From an uncultured Oscillibacter sp. (GTDB lineage Bacteria; Bacillota; Clostridia; Oscillospirales; Oscillospiraceae): a stretch of DNA of 64,000 bases. The stretch's first letter is position 1. Every line of letters starts with the position of its first letter. Below the pieces are notes generated by a model that saw nothing but the letters and a program-made list of their open reading frames with translations, did not search any database and was not told where the DNA came from. The stretch lies in assembly GCA_910589315.1 (NCBI GenBank), contig CAJUTB010000003.1:1-64000 (forward strand), read 5' to 3'. The position numbers were made by a program, and so were the translations under genes. This document shows, in pieces, positions 35,198 to 44,085 of this stretch.

Positions 35198-35327
35198 CGC
35201 ATAACGGACGGCAAATCATGGATACTGTACCATGAGAAACGGTTGCCTTTTGGCCGTCTCCACCGTAAAACAGACGCTTTTTACAATTATTTATTATCAA
35301 TTTTTCACCCGAGAAAAGAGGAAGACC

Positions 35328-37067
35328 ATGATCAACATGACTCAGAACGCCAAGGAGCAGGCGGCGGCCCTGGCTATGGCGGCGTATCAGGCCGCCGTAA
35401 AGGACGGCAGCCTTCCGGAAGCGGAAATTTCCGCCGCGCCGGTGGAGATTCCACGGGACGCCTCCAACGGCGATTTCACCACCACCTTTGCCCTGGCGGC
35501 CTCGAAGGCCCTGCGGAAGCCGCCCCGCGTGATCGCACAGGCTTTGCTGGACCACATGGACCTGACCGGCAGTTATTTTGCCTCGGCGGAAATCGCCGGG
35601 CCGGGCTTTCTCAACTTCCGCCTGGACAGCCGCTGGTTTCAGGAGGTCCTGAAGGCCATTCCCCAGGAGGGAGACCGCTACGGAACCTCCGACGCCCTGA
35701 AGGGCCAAAAAATCATGGTGGAATTTGTCTCCGCCAACCCCACCGGCCCCATGCACATGGGCAACGCCCGGGGCGGCGTTCTGGGCGATACGCTGGCGTC
35801 CGTCCTGGCCGCCTGCGGCGCGGAAGTTTCCCGCGAGTTCTACGTCAACGACGCCGGGCACCAGATCGACAAGTTTGCCCGCTCCATTTACGCCCGCTGT
35901 ATGCAGATCACCCAAGGCGAGGAGAATTATCCCTTCCCGGAGGACGGCTATCAGGGCGAGGATATTCGGGAACTGGCCCAAGGCTTTCTGGCGCAGGCCG
36001 GGGCGTTTCCAGGCGAGACCGCTGAGGAAGCCTGGCTCACGGCCATGAGCGAATACGGACTCTCCGTGAATCTGCCCAAGATGAAACGCGATCTCCAGCG
36101 GTACAAAATCGAATACGACACCTGGTTTTATGAATCCACCCTTCACGACAGCGGCGCGGTGGCGGAGGCGGCGGAGCTTCTGACCAAACGGGGCTGGACC
36201 TATGAAAAGGACGGCGCGCTGTGGCTGAAAACGGCGGACATTCTGCGGGAGAACCTGCGGAAAGCCGGAAAAAAAGAAGCCGACATTGAAAAGCTGGACT
36301 TAAAGGACGATGTTCTCCGCCGGGCCAACGGCTTTTACACCTATTTCGCCGCGGATATCGCGTACCACTGGAACAAGTTTGCCGCCCGCGGCTTTGACCG
36401 GGTGATCAACATCTGGGGCGCGGACCATCACGGCCACGTAGCCCGTCTGAAGGGCGCGCTGGACGCGCTGGGCCTGGACGGCTCCGGCAGGCTGGACATT
36501 GTACTGATGCAGCTGGTGAAGCTGCTGCGGGACGGCGAGGTGGTCCGCATGAGCAAGCGCACCGGCAAGGCCATCAGCCTTTCGGACCTGCTGGACGAGG
36601 TGCCTGTGGACGCGGCCCGTTGGTTCTTCAACGCCAAGCCGGATACTCAGATGGATTTTGACCTGGGACTTGCCGTCCGGGAGGATTCGGAGAACCCCAT
36701 TTATTATGTGGAATACGCCCACGCCCGCATTTGCTCTTTGCTGGAAAAGCTGGCCCAGGAGGGCGTGACCGTTTCCGGCGAGGCGGATTTCAGTCTTCTT
36801 ACCACCGACGCGGAACAAACGCTCATCAAGCAGCTGGCGGCCCTGCCGGACACGGTGCGTTCCGCCGCCCGGGACTATGACCCCAGCTATATCAACCGTT
36901 ACCTTCAGGAGCTGGCGGCCTGTTTCCACCGGTTTTACACCGCCTGTCATATCCGCCAGGAGGCCCCCGCTCTGGCTTCGGCCCGCCTGAAGCTGGCGGA
37001 CGAAACCCGGATGGTGCTGAAAAACGGCTTGAAGCTCATCGGCGTAGACGCGCCGGAGCGGATGTAA
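35328..37067 (+). CDS. argS: Arginyl-tRNA synthetase
   Basis: 579 aa class I synthetase. NPTGPMHMGNARGG carries the HIGH-type motif (HMGN), and RMSKRTGKA the KMSKS motif. Adds an N-terminal Add-1 domain and a C-terminal DALR anticodon-binding domain. Charges tRNA-Arg. Start ATG 35328 follows AGAGGAAG; the longer frame upstream lacks a site. A hairpin terminator follows. Confidence 0.96.
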   Translation: MINMTQNAKEQAAALAMAAYQAAVKDGSLPEAEISAAPVEIPRDASNGDFTTTFALAASKALRKPPRVIAQALLDHMDLTGSYFASAEIAGPGFLNFRLDSRWFQEVLKAIPQEGDRYGTSDALKGQKIMVEFVSANPTGPMHMGNARGGVLGDTLASVLAACGAEVSREFYVNDAGHQIDKFARSIYARCMQITQGEENYPFPEDGYQGEDIRELAQGFLAQAGAFPGETAEEAWLTAMSEYGLSVNLPKMKRDLQRYKIEYDTWFYESTLHDSGAVAEAAELLTKRGWTYEKDGALWLKTADILRENLRKAGKKEADIEKLDLKDDVLRRANGFYTYFAADIAYHWNKFAARGFDRVINIWGADHHGHVARLKGALDALGLDGSGRLDIVLMQLVKLLRDGEVVRMSKRTGKAISLSDLLDEVPVDAARWFFNAKPDTQMDFDLGLAVREDSENPIYYVEYAHARICSLLEKLAQEGVTVSGEADFSLLTTDAEQTLIKQLAALPDTVRSAARDYDPSYINRYLQELAACFHRFYTACHIRQEAPALASARLKLADETRMVLKNGLKLIGVDAPERM

Positions 37068-37074
37068 GAAACCG

Positions 37075-37105
37075 ACAACGGGGGCCGGAAGGTCCCCGTT
37101 GTTTG
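37075..37105 (+). terminator. Terminator after argS
   Basis: ACAACGGGG (37075-37083) pairs with CCCCGTTGT (37094-37102) followed by TTG; the T-tract is short, so moderate strength. Confidence 0.65.
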
Positions 37106-37128
37106 TGCAAAAGAGAGGAGTATGCTCT

Positions 37129-37647
37129 ATGATTCGCAAGGCAGTTCCGGCGGACATCCCCCAGGCCGCCGCCATTTACGAGGCCATTTTCGACCAGGAA
37201 GCCGAAACCGGCTCCCGCACAAACTGGCTGCGGGGCAGCTATCCGACGCCCGAAACCGCACAAAAGGCGTTGGAGGCCGGAACCTTTTACGTCGGAGAGG
37301 AAGACGGCGTTCTCTGGGGCAGCGTCATTTTGAACAGCGTTCAGCTCCCGGAGTACGCAGACATTCCCTGGACGCTGGCGGCGGAACCGGAGGAGGTGGC
37401 CGTCATTCATACCCTGTGCATCCATCCCGCCCACGGCGGCCGGGGCCACGGGCGGGAGATGGTGGCCTTCTGCGAGGAGACCGCCCGCGCCCAGGGAAAA
37501 ACCGTCATGCGGCTGGACACCTGGGAGGGAAACCTTCCGGCGAACCGGCTCTATCCGTCCCTGGGCTACCGTTTTGCCGGTACGGCGTTGTTTTTCTTCC
37601 AGAATTTCGTCCAGGAGAACCTCAATTGCTACGAAAAAGCCCTGTAA
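37129..37647 (+). CDS. GNAT family N-acetyltransferase
   Basis: 172 aa. IRKAVPADIPQAAAIYEAIF start, HTLCIHPAHGGRGHGREMVAFCE acetyl-CoA loop (GGRGHG), and NLPANRLYPSLGYRFAG near the end are typical. Acceptor unknown. AGGAG eight bases before ATG 37129. Confidence 0.85.
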   Translation: MIRKAVPADIPQAAAIYEAIFDQEAETGSRTNWLRGSYPTPETAQKALEAGTFYVGEEDGVLWGSVILNSVQLPEYADIPWTLAAEPEEVAVIHTLCIHPAHGGRGHGREMVAFCEETARAQGKTVMRLDTWEGNLPANRLYPSLGYRFAGTALFFFQNFVQENLNCYEKAL

Positions 37648-37701
37648 GAGCGGTCATTTCCCCTTTGTACGCATAAAATTTCATATATGCAGGAGGAAAT
37701 C

Positions 37702-38325
37702 ATGGCATATTATATGGTTTACTGGCCCCAGGACCAGGTAGAAAAGCTGAAAAAGGCAGGAGACAACGGTCCGATTCGGGTGGTTTTCGGCAGCATTCAC
37801 TCCCGAATGCCCACCATTGCCTCCATAAAAGCAGGGGATGTGGTTTTCCCCGTTACGTTGATGAAAAAAAAGCTGTATGTTATGGCCCGCCTACCTGTCA
37901 CACACCGGGAGCGCGCGTTTGACTACTGCATGAGGGAGCTGGGGGGCGAATACGGAGCCCTTACTCCGGAAGGAATTGCAGTGGAATGGTCAAAGGATTT
38001 CTACGCTATGGCGGGCAAGAGTTTCCGCCGTATCGAAGACGTGCCGGAAGGCGTCCAGATCCTTCGACAGACGGAAAAACCCCATGCAATCCACCAGGAA
38101 CCCTTCAACTGCTGTTCACAATGGGCCGTCTGGGGGGAGGAAGGCAGCAGCATTGCGCCCCGACCTCTGCCCAGCGAAAGCATTCCCCTTCTGCGCTTCG
38201 GCTATCCCAAAAGTAAGGAAAAGGCCCTGCGGCTGGACAAATATGGGAATGTACTTACCGCAAGTCTCAGCGTCACCCGGCGGATGGCGGAGGAAACCGC
38301 TAAGATTTTCGAGGGACTTTTTTAA
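37702..38325 (+). CDS. Hypothetical protein
   Basis: 207 aa. ATG 37702 follows CAGGAGG; an ATG 15 bases earlier lies on the ribosome site itself. Mixed alpha/beta with aromatic N-terminus (AYYMVYWPQDQVEKL), RMPTIASIKAGDVVFPVT, and NCCSQWAVWGEEG with adjacent cysteines. No family recognised. The AGDVVFPV segment recalls small beta-barrel (PUA/EVE-like) folds, a guess only. Confidence 0.65.
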   Translation: MAYYMVYWPQDQVEKLKKAGDNGPIRVVFGSIHSRMPTIASIKAGDVVFPVTLMKKKLYVMARLPVTHRERAFDYCMRELGGEYGALTPEGIAVEWSKDFYAMAGKSFRRIEDVPEGVQILRQTEKPHAIHQEPFNCCSQWAVWGEEGSSIAPRPLPSESIPLLRFGYPKSKEKALRLDKYGNVLTASLSVTRRMAEETAKIFEGLF

Positions 38326-38349
38326 CCGGCGGATTCCGCGGCGTCCCGC

Positions 38350-38378
38350 TTGACAAGCGGCCAAAAGCGGCATAAAAT
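38350..38378 (+). promoter_or_regulatory. Promoter of the malQ fusion gene
   Basis: TTGACA (38350-38355), 17-base spacer, TAAAAT (38373-38378). Confidence 0.8.
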
Positions 38379-38434
38379 GACAGTAAACGAACAGGCCGCG
38401 GCGGCTTGCGCCCGGCTGGAAGGGAGTCTTTTCC

Positions 38435-40396
38435 ATGAAACGTTCCGCCGGTATTCTCCTGCCGGTTTTTTCCCTCCCGTCTCCCTATGGCATTGGGTCC
38501 CTGGGCGCGGAAGCCCGCGCCTTTGTGGATTTCCTCCACGCGGCGGGACAGTCCTGGTGGCAGGTTCTGCCCGTCGGCCCCGCCGGAGACGGCAACTCCC
38601 CCTACACCAGCGAATCCACCTTTGCCGGAAACCCGTACTTCATTGACCTGGATCTGCTGGCGGAGGAGGGCCTCCTGACAAAGAGCGAGCTGGAAAACGC
38701 CAAGGTTCCTCCAGCGGACAAAATTGACTACCCCGCCGTCAAAAAGAGCCGGGACGTTCTGCTTCGCAAAGCCTTCCAGCGCGCCGGCGGTACGCAGGCG
38801 GAAGCGGTGCGGGCCTTTGCCAAGCGTAATCCTTGGCTGGACGACTATACCTTATACTGCGCCGCCAAGGAGCATTTTGCAGGCTCCGTCTGGACCGAAT
38901 GGCCAGACAACGGCCTCCGGTTTCATAAAAAAGCCGCTCTGGAATCCTGGAGAACCGCGCTTGCCGAAGAAATCGCTTACCATAGCTGCGTGCAGTATTG
39001 GTTCTTTCGCCAGTGGGCCGCGCTGAAACAATACGCCAACCGCCAGGGCGTCGGCCTGATCGGAGACTTGCCGATTTACGTTTCCCTAGATTCCTCCGAC
39101 GTCTGGGGGAACCGCAGGGAGTTTCTGCTGGACAAAGCCGGACGCCCCGTCAAGGTTGCGGGCGTGCCGCCGGACTATTTTTCCAAAGACGGCCAGCTTT
39201 GGGGCAATCCCCTTTACGACTGGTCCGCCCAAAAGGCCAACGGCTACCGCTGGTGGGTCCGCCGGATTCGGGGCGCGTCCAGGCTGTTCGACGCCGTGCG
39301 GATCGACCACTTCCGGGGGCTGGAAAGCTACTGGGCCGTTCCGGCAGACGCCAAAACCGCGCGAGAAGGCGTCTGGGAACCGGGGCCCGGCATGGACCTT
39401 CTCAGTATACTGCACGCCAAATTTCCCCGCACCACGCTGATTGCAGAGGACCTGGGCCTGCTGACGGAGGCGGTCCACGCCCTGCGGGACGAATCCGGCC
39501 TGCCGGGGATGAAGGTGCTGGAATTTGCCTTTTCCGGCCCGGAAAACGCCTATCTGCCCCACAACCATACTCCCTGCTGCATCTGTTACACCGGAACCCA
39601 TGACAACGACACCGCCGCAGGCTGGTACGCCTCCGCCGCGGAAGACGAAAAAGCCTTTGCCGAAGCCTATCTGGGCGTCTCCGGTTCCGAGGCCGTGCGA
39701 AACGCGCTTTTGCGCTGCGGACAGGGGAGCGTCGCGAAACTGTTTATCGCGCAGATACAGGACTACCTGGGCCTGGGTACGGAAAGCCGCCTGAACGTTC
39801 CCGGCGTGGCGAAAGGCAACTGGAGATGGCGTCTGCTGCCGGGGCAGGCCGCGCCGGAACTGGCGGCGGAAATTCGGGAGCTGACAGAACTATATCACCG
39901 CTGCGAGCCGAAAAAAAGAGCCGTCACAAAAAGCGATCTGATGCGGGTCCTGAAAATCATGGAAAAATCCGGAATCCGGTATTGGGTCGAGGGAGGCTGG
40001 GGCGTCGATGTGCTGGCTGGAATGCAGAGCCGGAAGCACCGGGATATTGATATTGATTTCGATGCCGCACAGACTGGGAGGCTGCTGGAAATCCTGAAAC
40101 GTCACGGCTATAAAATGGAAACGGACCAAGCCCCCGTCCGAATCGAGCTTTACAGCAAAGCTCTCGGCTATCTCGACCTGCACCCGTTTGTTTTGCAGGA
40201 CAGCGGCGCGGCAAAGCAGGCGAATCCGGAAGGCGGATGGTATGAATTGAAAGCGGATTGGTTTGGAAGCGCGGTTTTTGAGGGTAAATATGTGCCCTGC
40301 ATTTCCGCCGAAGGGCAAAAAGCCTTCCATTCTGGATATGAATTGCGGGAAGTTGACCGGCGGGATATAAAAATCATCGAAAAACTGCTTTCATAA
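38435..40396 (+). CDS. malQ: 4-alpha-glucanotransferase fused to a lincosamide-nucleotidyltransferase-like domain
   Basis: 653 aa in one frame. Residues 1 to about 490 are a complete MalQ (amylomaltase, GH77): AGILLPVFSLPSPYGIGSLG, GDLPIYV, nucleophile D291 in VRIDHFRG, acid/base E338 in IAEDLG, GTHDND, and the normal family end RIREL-type IRELTELY. Residues about 497-653 look like a whole Lnu(A)/LinA-type nucleotidyltransferase: GGWGVDVL at 520-527, HRDIDIDFD at 535-543 (metal Asp), GYLDLHP, QANPEGGWY, PCISAEGQKAFHSGYE. The join lies at an A7 run (39911-39917). With one A fewer, malQ would stop at a TGA (39939) overlapping ATG 39941. No ribosome site precedes that ATG. AAGGGAG sets the MalQ start. 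Confidence 0.85.
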   Translation: MKRSAGILLPVFSLPSPYGIGSLGAEARAFVDFLHAAGQSWWQVLPVGPAGDGNSPYTSESTFAGNPYFIDLDLLAEEGLLTKSELENAKVPPADKIDYPAVKKSRDVLLRKAFQRAGGTQAEAVRAFAKRNPWLDDYTLYCAAKEHFAGSVWTEWPDNGLRFHKKAALESWRTALAEEIAYHSCVQYWFFRQWAALKQYANRQGVGLIGDLPIYVSLDSSDVWGNRREFLLDKAGRPVKVAGVPPDYFSKDGQLWGNPLYDWSAQKANGYRWWVRRIRGASRLFDAVRIDHFRGLESYWAVPADAKTAREGVWEPGPGMDLLSILHAKFPRTTLIAEDLGLLTEAVHALRDESGLPGMKVLEFAFSGPENAYLPHNHTPCCICYTGTHDNDTAAGWYASAAEDEKAFAEAYLGVSGSEAVRNALLRCGQGSVAKLFIAQIQDYLGLGTESRLNVPGVAKGNWRWRLLPGQAAPELAAEIRELTELYHRCEPKKRAVTKSDLMRVLKIMEKSGIRYWVEGGWGVDVLAGMQSRKHRDIDIDFDAAQTGRLLEILKRHGYKMETDQAPVRIELYSKALGYLDLHPFVLQDSGAAKQANPEGGWYELKADWFGSAVFEGKYVPCISAEGQKAFHSGYELREVDRRDIKIIEKLLS

Positions 40397-40413
40397 GTCC
40401 GCAATCCGGCAGC

Positions 40414-40448
40414 AAAAACCCGGCAGGAAAATTTCCTGCCGGGTTTTT
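40414..40448 (+). terminator. Bidirectional terminator, malQ fusion and OAD operon
   Basis: AAAAACCCGGCAGGAAA / TTTCCTGCCGGGTTTTT, a long stem with T-run on both exits; lies between two convergent genes. Confidence 0.92.
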
Positions 40449-40458
40449 CATCGTTTCC

Positions 40459-41919
40459 TTACCCCTTGAATTCCACGAACAGCTCGCGGACGGCGTTGGG
40501 GTCCGCCGCCTTGGGGGCCGCCGCCGCAGGAGCTGCCGCGGGAGCCGCTTCCTCATGAGGCCCGTCCCGCCAGGCCAGGAACTTCGGGGCCACCTGGGGA
40601 AACAACGCCAGGGACAATACGTCCTCGTCGCTCTTGGCAACGCCCTTGAATTCCTCCCGGTACTTTTCCAGCTCCGGTTCCAGCTGGTCCGCCGGACGGC
40701 AGGTGATCACATCTTCCGGCTTGATACCGGCCAAGGCCCGAACTTCCTCGTTCACCTCGGCGGGCAGACGGCCGTATTCGCCCCGGAGGAGGCCCTTGGA
40801 CTCCTTGGGGAAGGTTTTGTACTTGCCCACCACCACATTCATAACCGCCTGGGTGCCGACGATCTGGCTGGTGGGCGTCACAAGGGGAGGATAGCCGAAG
40901 TCCTTCCGGACACGGGGAATCTCCGCCAGCACGTCGTAATATTTTTCTTCCTTGTTGGCCTGCTTCAGCTGGGAGATCAGGTTCGACAGCATACCGCCGG
41001 GCACCTGATACAGCAGCGTATTCGTGTCCACGTTCAGGACCTTCGGGTCCAGGGACCCTTGCTCCTTGAGCTTCTGGGCCACCTTGCGGAAATGCGCCGC
41101 GGCCTTGCTCATCTTGTTCAGGTCCAGGCCGGTGTCCCGCGGGGTGCCCTGAAGCGTCGCCACCAGAGATTCCGTGGCCGGCTGGGCCGTGCCGTTGGCC
41201 AGGGGGCTCAAGGCCGTGTCCACGATGTCCACGCCCGCATAGGCCGCCATCAGATACACCATGTCGCCGGTGCCGGTGGTGTTGTGGGTGTGGAGGTGAA
41301 TCGGAACCTTGACGGTCTCCTTCAGCCGCTTCACCAAGGAATAGGCGGCCATGGGCAGCAGCAGGTTTGCCATGTCCTTCACGCAGATCACGTCCGCGCC
41401 CATCTGCTCCAGCTCTTTCGCCAGCTTGACGAAGTATTCCTCGTCGTGAATCGGGGAGACGGTATAGCTCAAGGTCGCCTCCACCAAGCCGCCGTATTTC
41501 TTGGTGGACTTGATGGCCTGCTCCAGATTCCGCACGTCGTTCAATGCGTCGAAGATCCGGATGATGTCAATGCCGTTTTCAATGGACTTCCGGCAGAACG
41601 CGTCCACCACGTCGTCGGCGTAATGCTTATAGCCCAGAATGTTCTGGCCGCGGAACAGCATTTGCAGCTTTGTATTCGGCAGAGCCTTGCGGAGCTTGCG
41701 CAGACGCTCCCAAGGGTCTTCGTTCAGGAAGCGCATACAAGAGTCGAAGGTCGCGCCGCCCCAGCACTCCAAGGACCAGTAGCCGATGGAGTCCAGCTCC
41801 TCGCAGGCGGGAAGCATATCCTCCACGCGCATCCGGGTGGCCGCCTGGGACTGGTGGGCGTCGCGGAGAATGGTGTCGGTAATATACAGGGGTTTTTTCG
41901 ATAAAAATTCCATAGCCAT
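40459..41919 (-). CDS. oadA: Oxaloacetate decarboxylase / pyruvate carboxylase subunit B-like carboxyltransferase
   Basis: 486 aa. Carboxyltransferase TIM barrel: ITDTILRDAHQSQAATRM, ECWGGATFDSCMRFL, MLFRGQNILGYKHY, HTHNTTGTGDMVYL (metal His pair), VDTALSPLANGTAQP, and the conserved DAK domain after residue 300. It ends in an Ala/Pro-rich linker and has no biotin domain; that is the separate 113-aa gene upstream. Transfers CO2 from oxaloacetate to biotin. The last gene of the operon; the Na+ pump subunit is directly upstream. ATG 41919 or 41913 both possible. Confidence 0.92.
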   Translation of the reverse strand: MAMEFLSKKPLYITDTILRDAHQSQAATRMRVEDMLPACEELDSIGYWSLECWGGATFDSCMRFLNEDPWERLRKLRKALPNTKLQMLFRGQNILGYKHYADDVVDAFCRKSIENGIDIIRIFDALNDVRNLEQAIKSTKKYGGLVEATLSYTVSPIHDEEYFVKLAKELEQMGADVICVKDMANLLLPMAAYSLVKRLKETVKVPIHLHTHNTTGTGDMVYLMAAYAGVDIVDTALSPLANGTAQPATESLVATLQGTPRDTGLDLNKMSKAAAHFRKVAQKLKEQGSLDPKVLNVDTNTLLYQVPGGMLSNLISQLKQANKEEKYYDVLAEIPRVRKDFGYPPLVTPTSQIVGTQAVMNVVVGKYKTFPKESKGLLRGEYGRLPAEVNEEVRALAGIKPEDVITCRPADQLEPELEKYREEFKGVAKSDEDVLSLALFPQVAPKFLAWRDGPHEEAAPAAAPAAAAPKAADPNAVRELFVEFKG

Positions 41920-41934
41920 ACGGTGTACCTCCTA

Positions 41935-43197
41935 TCAGCCGAACAGAGAGATCATGACGCCCGCCGCAATTGCGGAGCCGATCACGCCCGCCACATTGGG
42001 ACCCATGGCGTGCATCAGCAGGAAGTTGCCGGGATTGGCCTTCTGGCCCTCCACCTGGGAGACCCGGGCCGCCATCGGCACGGCCGACACGCCCGCGGAG
42101 CCGATCAGGGGATTGATCTTCTCTTTCAGGAACAGATTCATAATCTTCGCCAGAACCACGCCGCCCGCGGTGCCGAAGCCAAAGGCCACAATACCCATGA
42201 CCATAATGGCAATCGTTTGCAGGGAGAGGAAGGTCCGGCCCGTGGCCGTCGCGCCGACGGACACGCCCAGGAAGATCGTGACAATGTTGATCAGCTCGTT
42301 TTGAACGGTCTTGCTCAGACGGTCCACCACGCCGCACTCTTTGAACAGGTTGCCCAGCATAAGGCAGGCGATCAGGGGCGCGGCAGAGGGCACCAGCAGG
42401 GCCACGAACGTCGCCACCATGATGGGGAAAATAATCTTTTCCCGCTTGGAGACCTGCCGGAGCGGCTTCATCATGATTTTACGTTCAGCGTCGGTGGTGA
42501 GCAGCCGCATGATGGGGGGCTGAATCACCGGCACCAGAGCCATGTACGAGTAAGCCGCCACGGCGATGGGGCCCAGCAGATGGGGGGCCAGCATGGTTGC
42601 GCCGTAAATGGCCGTGGGGCCGTCCGCGCCGCCGATGATGCCGATGGAGCCAGACTCGGCGGGGGTGAAAATACCGGAGAGGTTGCAGCCGACAAAGGTC
42701 ATGAAAATGCCCAGCTGCGCGGCTGCGCCCAGAAGCAGGCTCTTGGGGTTGGCGATCAGGGGACCAAAGTCGGTCATCGCTCCCACGCCCATGAAGATCA
42801 GGCAGGGATAGACGCCCAGCTTGACGCCCAGATACAGGATATCCACCAGGCCGGGCGTGATGGACTGCCCCGCCGTGGCAGTCGCCAGCACGGCGTCTGA
42901 AACGCCTGCGTCCGCCAGCTCCGTTAAAAGAGCCTGCGTCACTTCTCCGCCGCCGATCAAATCCCAGTGGATGTGACCGCCCGCGAAGAAAATCTCATGA
43001 TACATATTCGCGCCGGGCAGGTTCGTAATCAGCATACCGAACGCAATCGGAACCAGCAGCAGCGGCTCGAATTTCTTAACGATACCCAGGTAAAGAAGCA
43101 CGCAGGCAATGACCAGCATCAGCAGGCATTTCCAGTTGTCTCCCTGGGTAAACAGCATAAATCCCGAGCTGTTTACAAAATCCAGAATAGCTTCCAT
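41935..43197 (-). CDS. oadB: Sodium ion-translocating decarboxylase beta subunit
   Basis: 420 aa membrane protein with about 11 helices. Family hallmarks: GVGAMTDFGPLIANPKSLLLGAAAQLGIF, SIGIIGGADGPTAIY, LNLK-type segment replaced by NIVTIFLGVSVGATA, and AGVSAVPMAARV near the end. Decarboxylates carboxybiotin and pumps Na+ out. The same subunit serves methylmalonyl- and glutaconyl-CoA decarboxylases; the neighbouring OadA-type subunit points to oxaloacetate. AGGTAAC..: a GGAGGTAAC site precedes ATG. Confidence 0.94.
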   Translation of the reverse strand: MEAILDFVNSSGFMLFTQGDNWKCLLMLVIACVLLYLGIVKKFEPLLLVPIAFGMLITNLPGANMYHEIFFAGGHIHWDLIGGGEVTQALLTELADAGVSDAVLATATAGQSITPGLVDILYLGVKLGVYPCLIFMGVGAMTDFGPLIANPKSLLLGAAAQLGIFMTFVGCNLSGIFTPAESGSIGIIGGADGPTAIYGATMLAPHLLGPIAVAAYSYMALVPVIQPPIMRLLTTDAERKIMMKPLRQVSKREKIIFPIMVATFVALLVPSAAPLIACLMLGNLFKECGVVDRLSKTVQNELINIVTIFLGVSVGATATGRTFLSLQTIAIMVMGIVAFGFGTAGGVVLAKIMNLFLKEKINPLIGSAGVSAVPMAARVSQVEGQKANPGNFLLMHAMGPNVAGVIGSAIAAGVMISLFG

Positions 43198-43215
43198 TTG
43201 TTACCTCCAGCCCGG

Positions 43216-43557
43216 TTACTGGATCACGCAGAGCAGCGAACCGGACTCCACCGCCGCGCCCTTGGAAACGTTGACGGAAGCCACCTTGCCGTCCCGCGGG
43301 CACATGATTTCGTTTTCCATTTTCATCGCTTCCAGGACCATCAGTACGTCTCCCTTCTTCACGGCGGAGCCGGGGGTGACGTTCACGGCCAGAATGGTGC
43401 CCGGCATGGGGCTTGTCACCTGTTCGCCGCCGGCGGGGGCCGGAGCGGGAGCGGGAGCCGCTGCGGGTGCGGCGGCAGGCGCGGGCGCCGCGCCGGTGAG
43501 GGCTTCCAGTTCGATTTCATAGGGGGTGCCGTTGACGGTCACTCTGTACTTTTTCAT
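43216..43557 (-). CDS. Biotin carboxyl carrier subunit
   Basis: 113 aa. A short beta-strand N-terminus, an Ala/Pro-rich flexible linker (residues 22-43), and a biotinyl domain with SPMPGTILAVNV and EAMKMENEI, where the Lys is biotinylated. Separate carrier for the carboxyltransferase and the beta pump. Second gene of the operon. Confidence 0.94.
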   Translation of the reverse strand: MKKYRVTVNGTPYEIELEALTGAAPAPAAAPAAAPAPAPAPAGGEQVTSPMPGTILAVNVTPGSAVKKGDVLMVLEAMKMENEIMCPRDGKVASVNVSKGAAVESGSLLCVIQ

Positions 43558-43585
43558 AGTCGTTTACTCTCCTTCGCTTCTTTCC

Positions 43586-43864
43586 TTACAGTTTTTTCAG
43601 GGACAAAATGCGGATGCCTGTGATGTCCGTGCCCAGTTCCTCCGCCAGTGCGGCGGAAACGGCGGCCACCAGTTCCTGCCGGTTTGGCTCCGCGGCCGCG
43701 GGGGCCGGACCGCCTGCGGCGGGCGCGGGCGGCAGAACCGGCGCAGCGGACGGCGAGCCGCCGCAGATCTTGCCCAAGATCATCGTGAGGAGGATCAGGC
43801 AGATCAGGCCGAAAAACACGGTGCCCATTCCCATCAGGCAGACAAATAAGCTGGAATGTTCCAT
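43586..43864 (-). CDS. oadG: OadG-family membrane subunit of Na+-pumping decarboxylase
   Basis: 92 aa. One membrane helix (about 6-30, MGMGTVFFGLICLILLTMIL), a Pro/Ala-rich linker, and a small C-terminal domain ending ITGIRILSLKKL. Stabilises the decarboxylase complex and links the soluble carboxyltransferase to the pump. First gene of oadG-bccP-oadB-oadA; GGGAGG upstream. Confidence 0.88.
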   Translation of the reverse strand: MEHSSLFVCLMGMGTVFFGLICLILLTMILGKICGGSPSAAPVLPPAPAAGGPAPAAAEPNRQELVAAVSAALAEELGTDITGIRILSLKKL

Positions 43865-43894
43865 ATGCTCCCTCCCAAAATAAGATACCTGCCT

Positions 43895-43923
43895 ATTGTA
43901 TCAAGTCCCGGAGAAAAAAACAA
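43895..43923 (-). promoter_or_regulatory. Promoter of the oxaloacetate decarboxylase operon
   Basis: Minus strand TTGTTT (43918-43923), 17-base spacer, TACAAT (43895-43900). A TTGTGAAAT half-site (near 43929) resembles half of a Rex operator but lacks the inverted half. Confidence 0.7.
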
Positions 43924-43976
43924 GACTTTGTGAAATTTTTATCCCCTTTTTCCCACATTTCTTTTTGCCCCCAGGC

Positions 43977-44006
43977 TCGACGGCGGAGGGCCTTTTATGG
44001 TATGAT
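43977..44006 (+). promoter_or_regulatory. Possible promoter of sfsA
   Basis: TCGACG (43977-43982), 18-base spacer, TATGAT (44001-44006). Confidence 0.45.
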
Positions 44007-44085
44007 GACTGAAACGCCGCAGAAAGCCCGGAAATCACGGTATTCCCGTAGAATTTCCGGCGGTCTGCAAGAAAGCTGGATATTT

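Noticed and set aside
39905..39945. Programmed frameshift at the A7 run as certain mechanism
   Set aside because: Only the run and the overlapping TGATG are visible; the zero frame is already open through both domains, so slippage is not needed and is kept only as an alternative.
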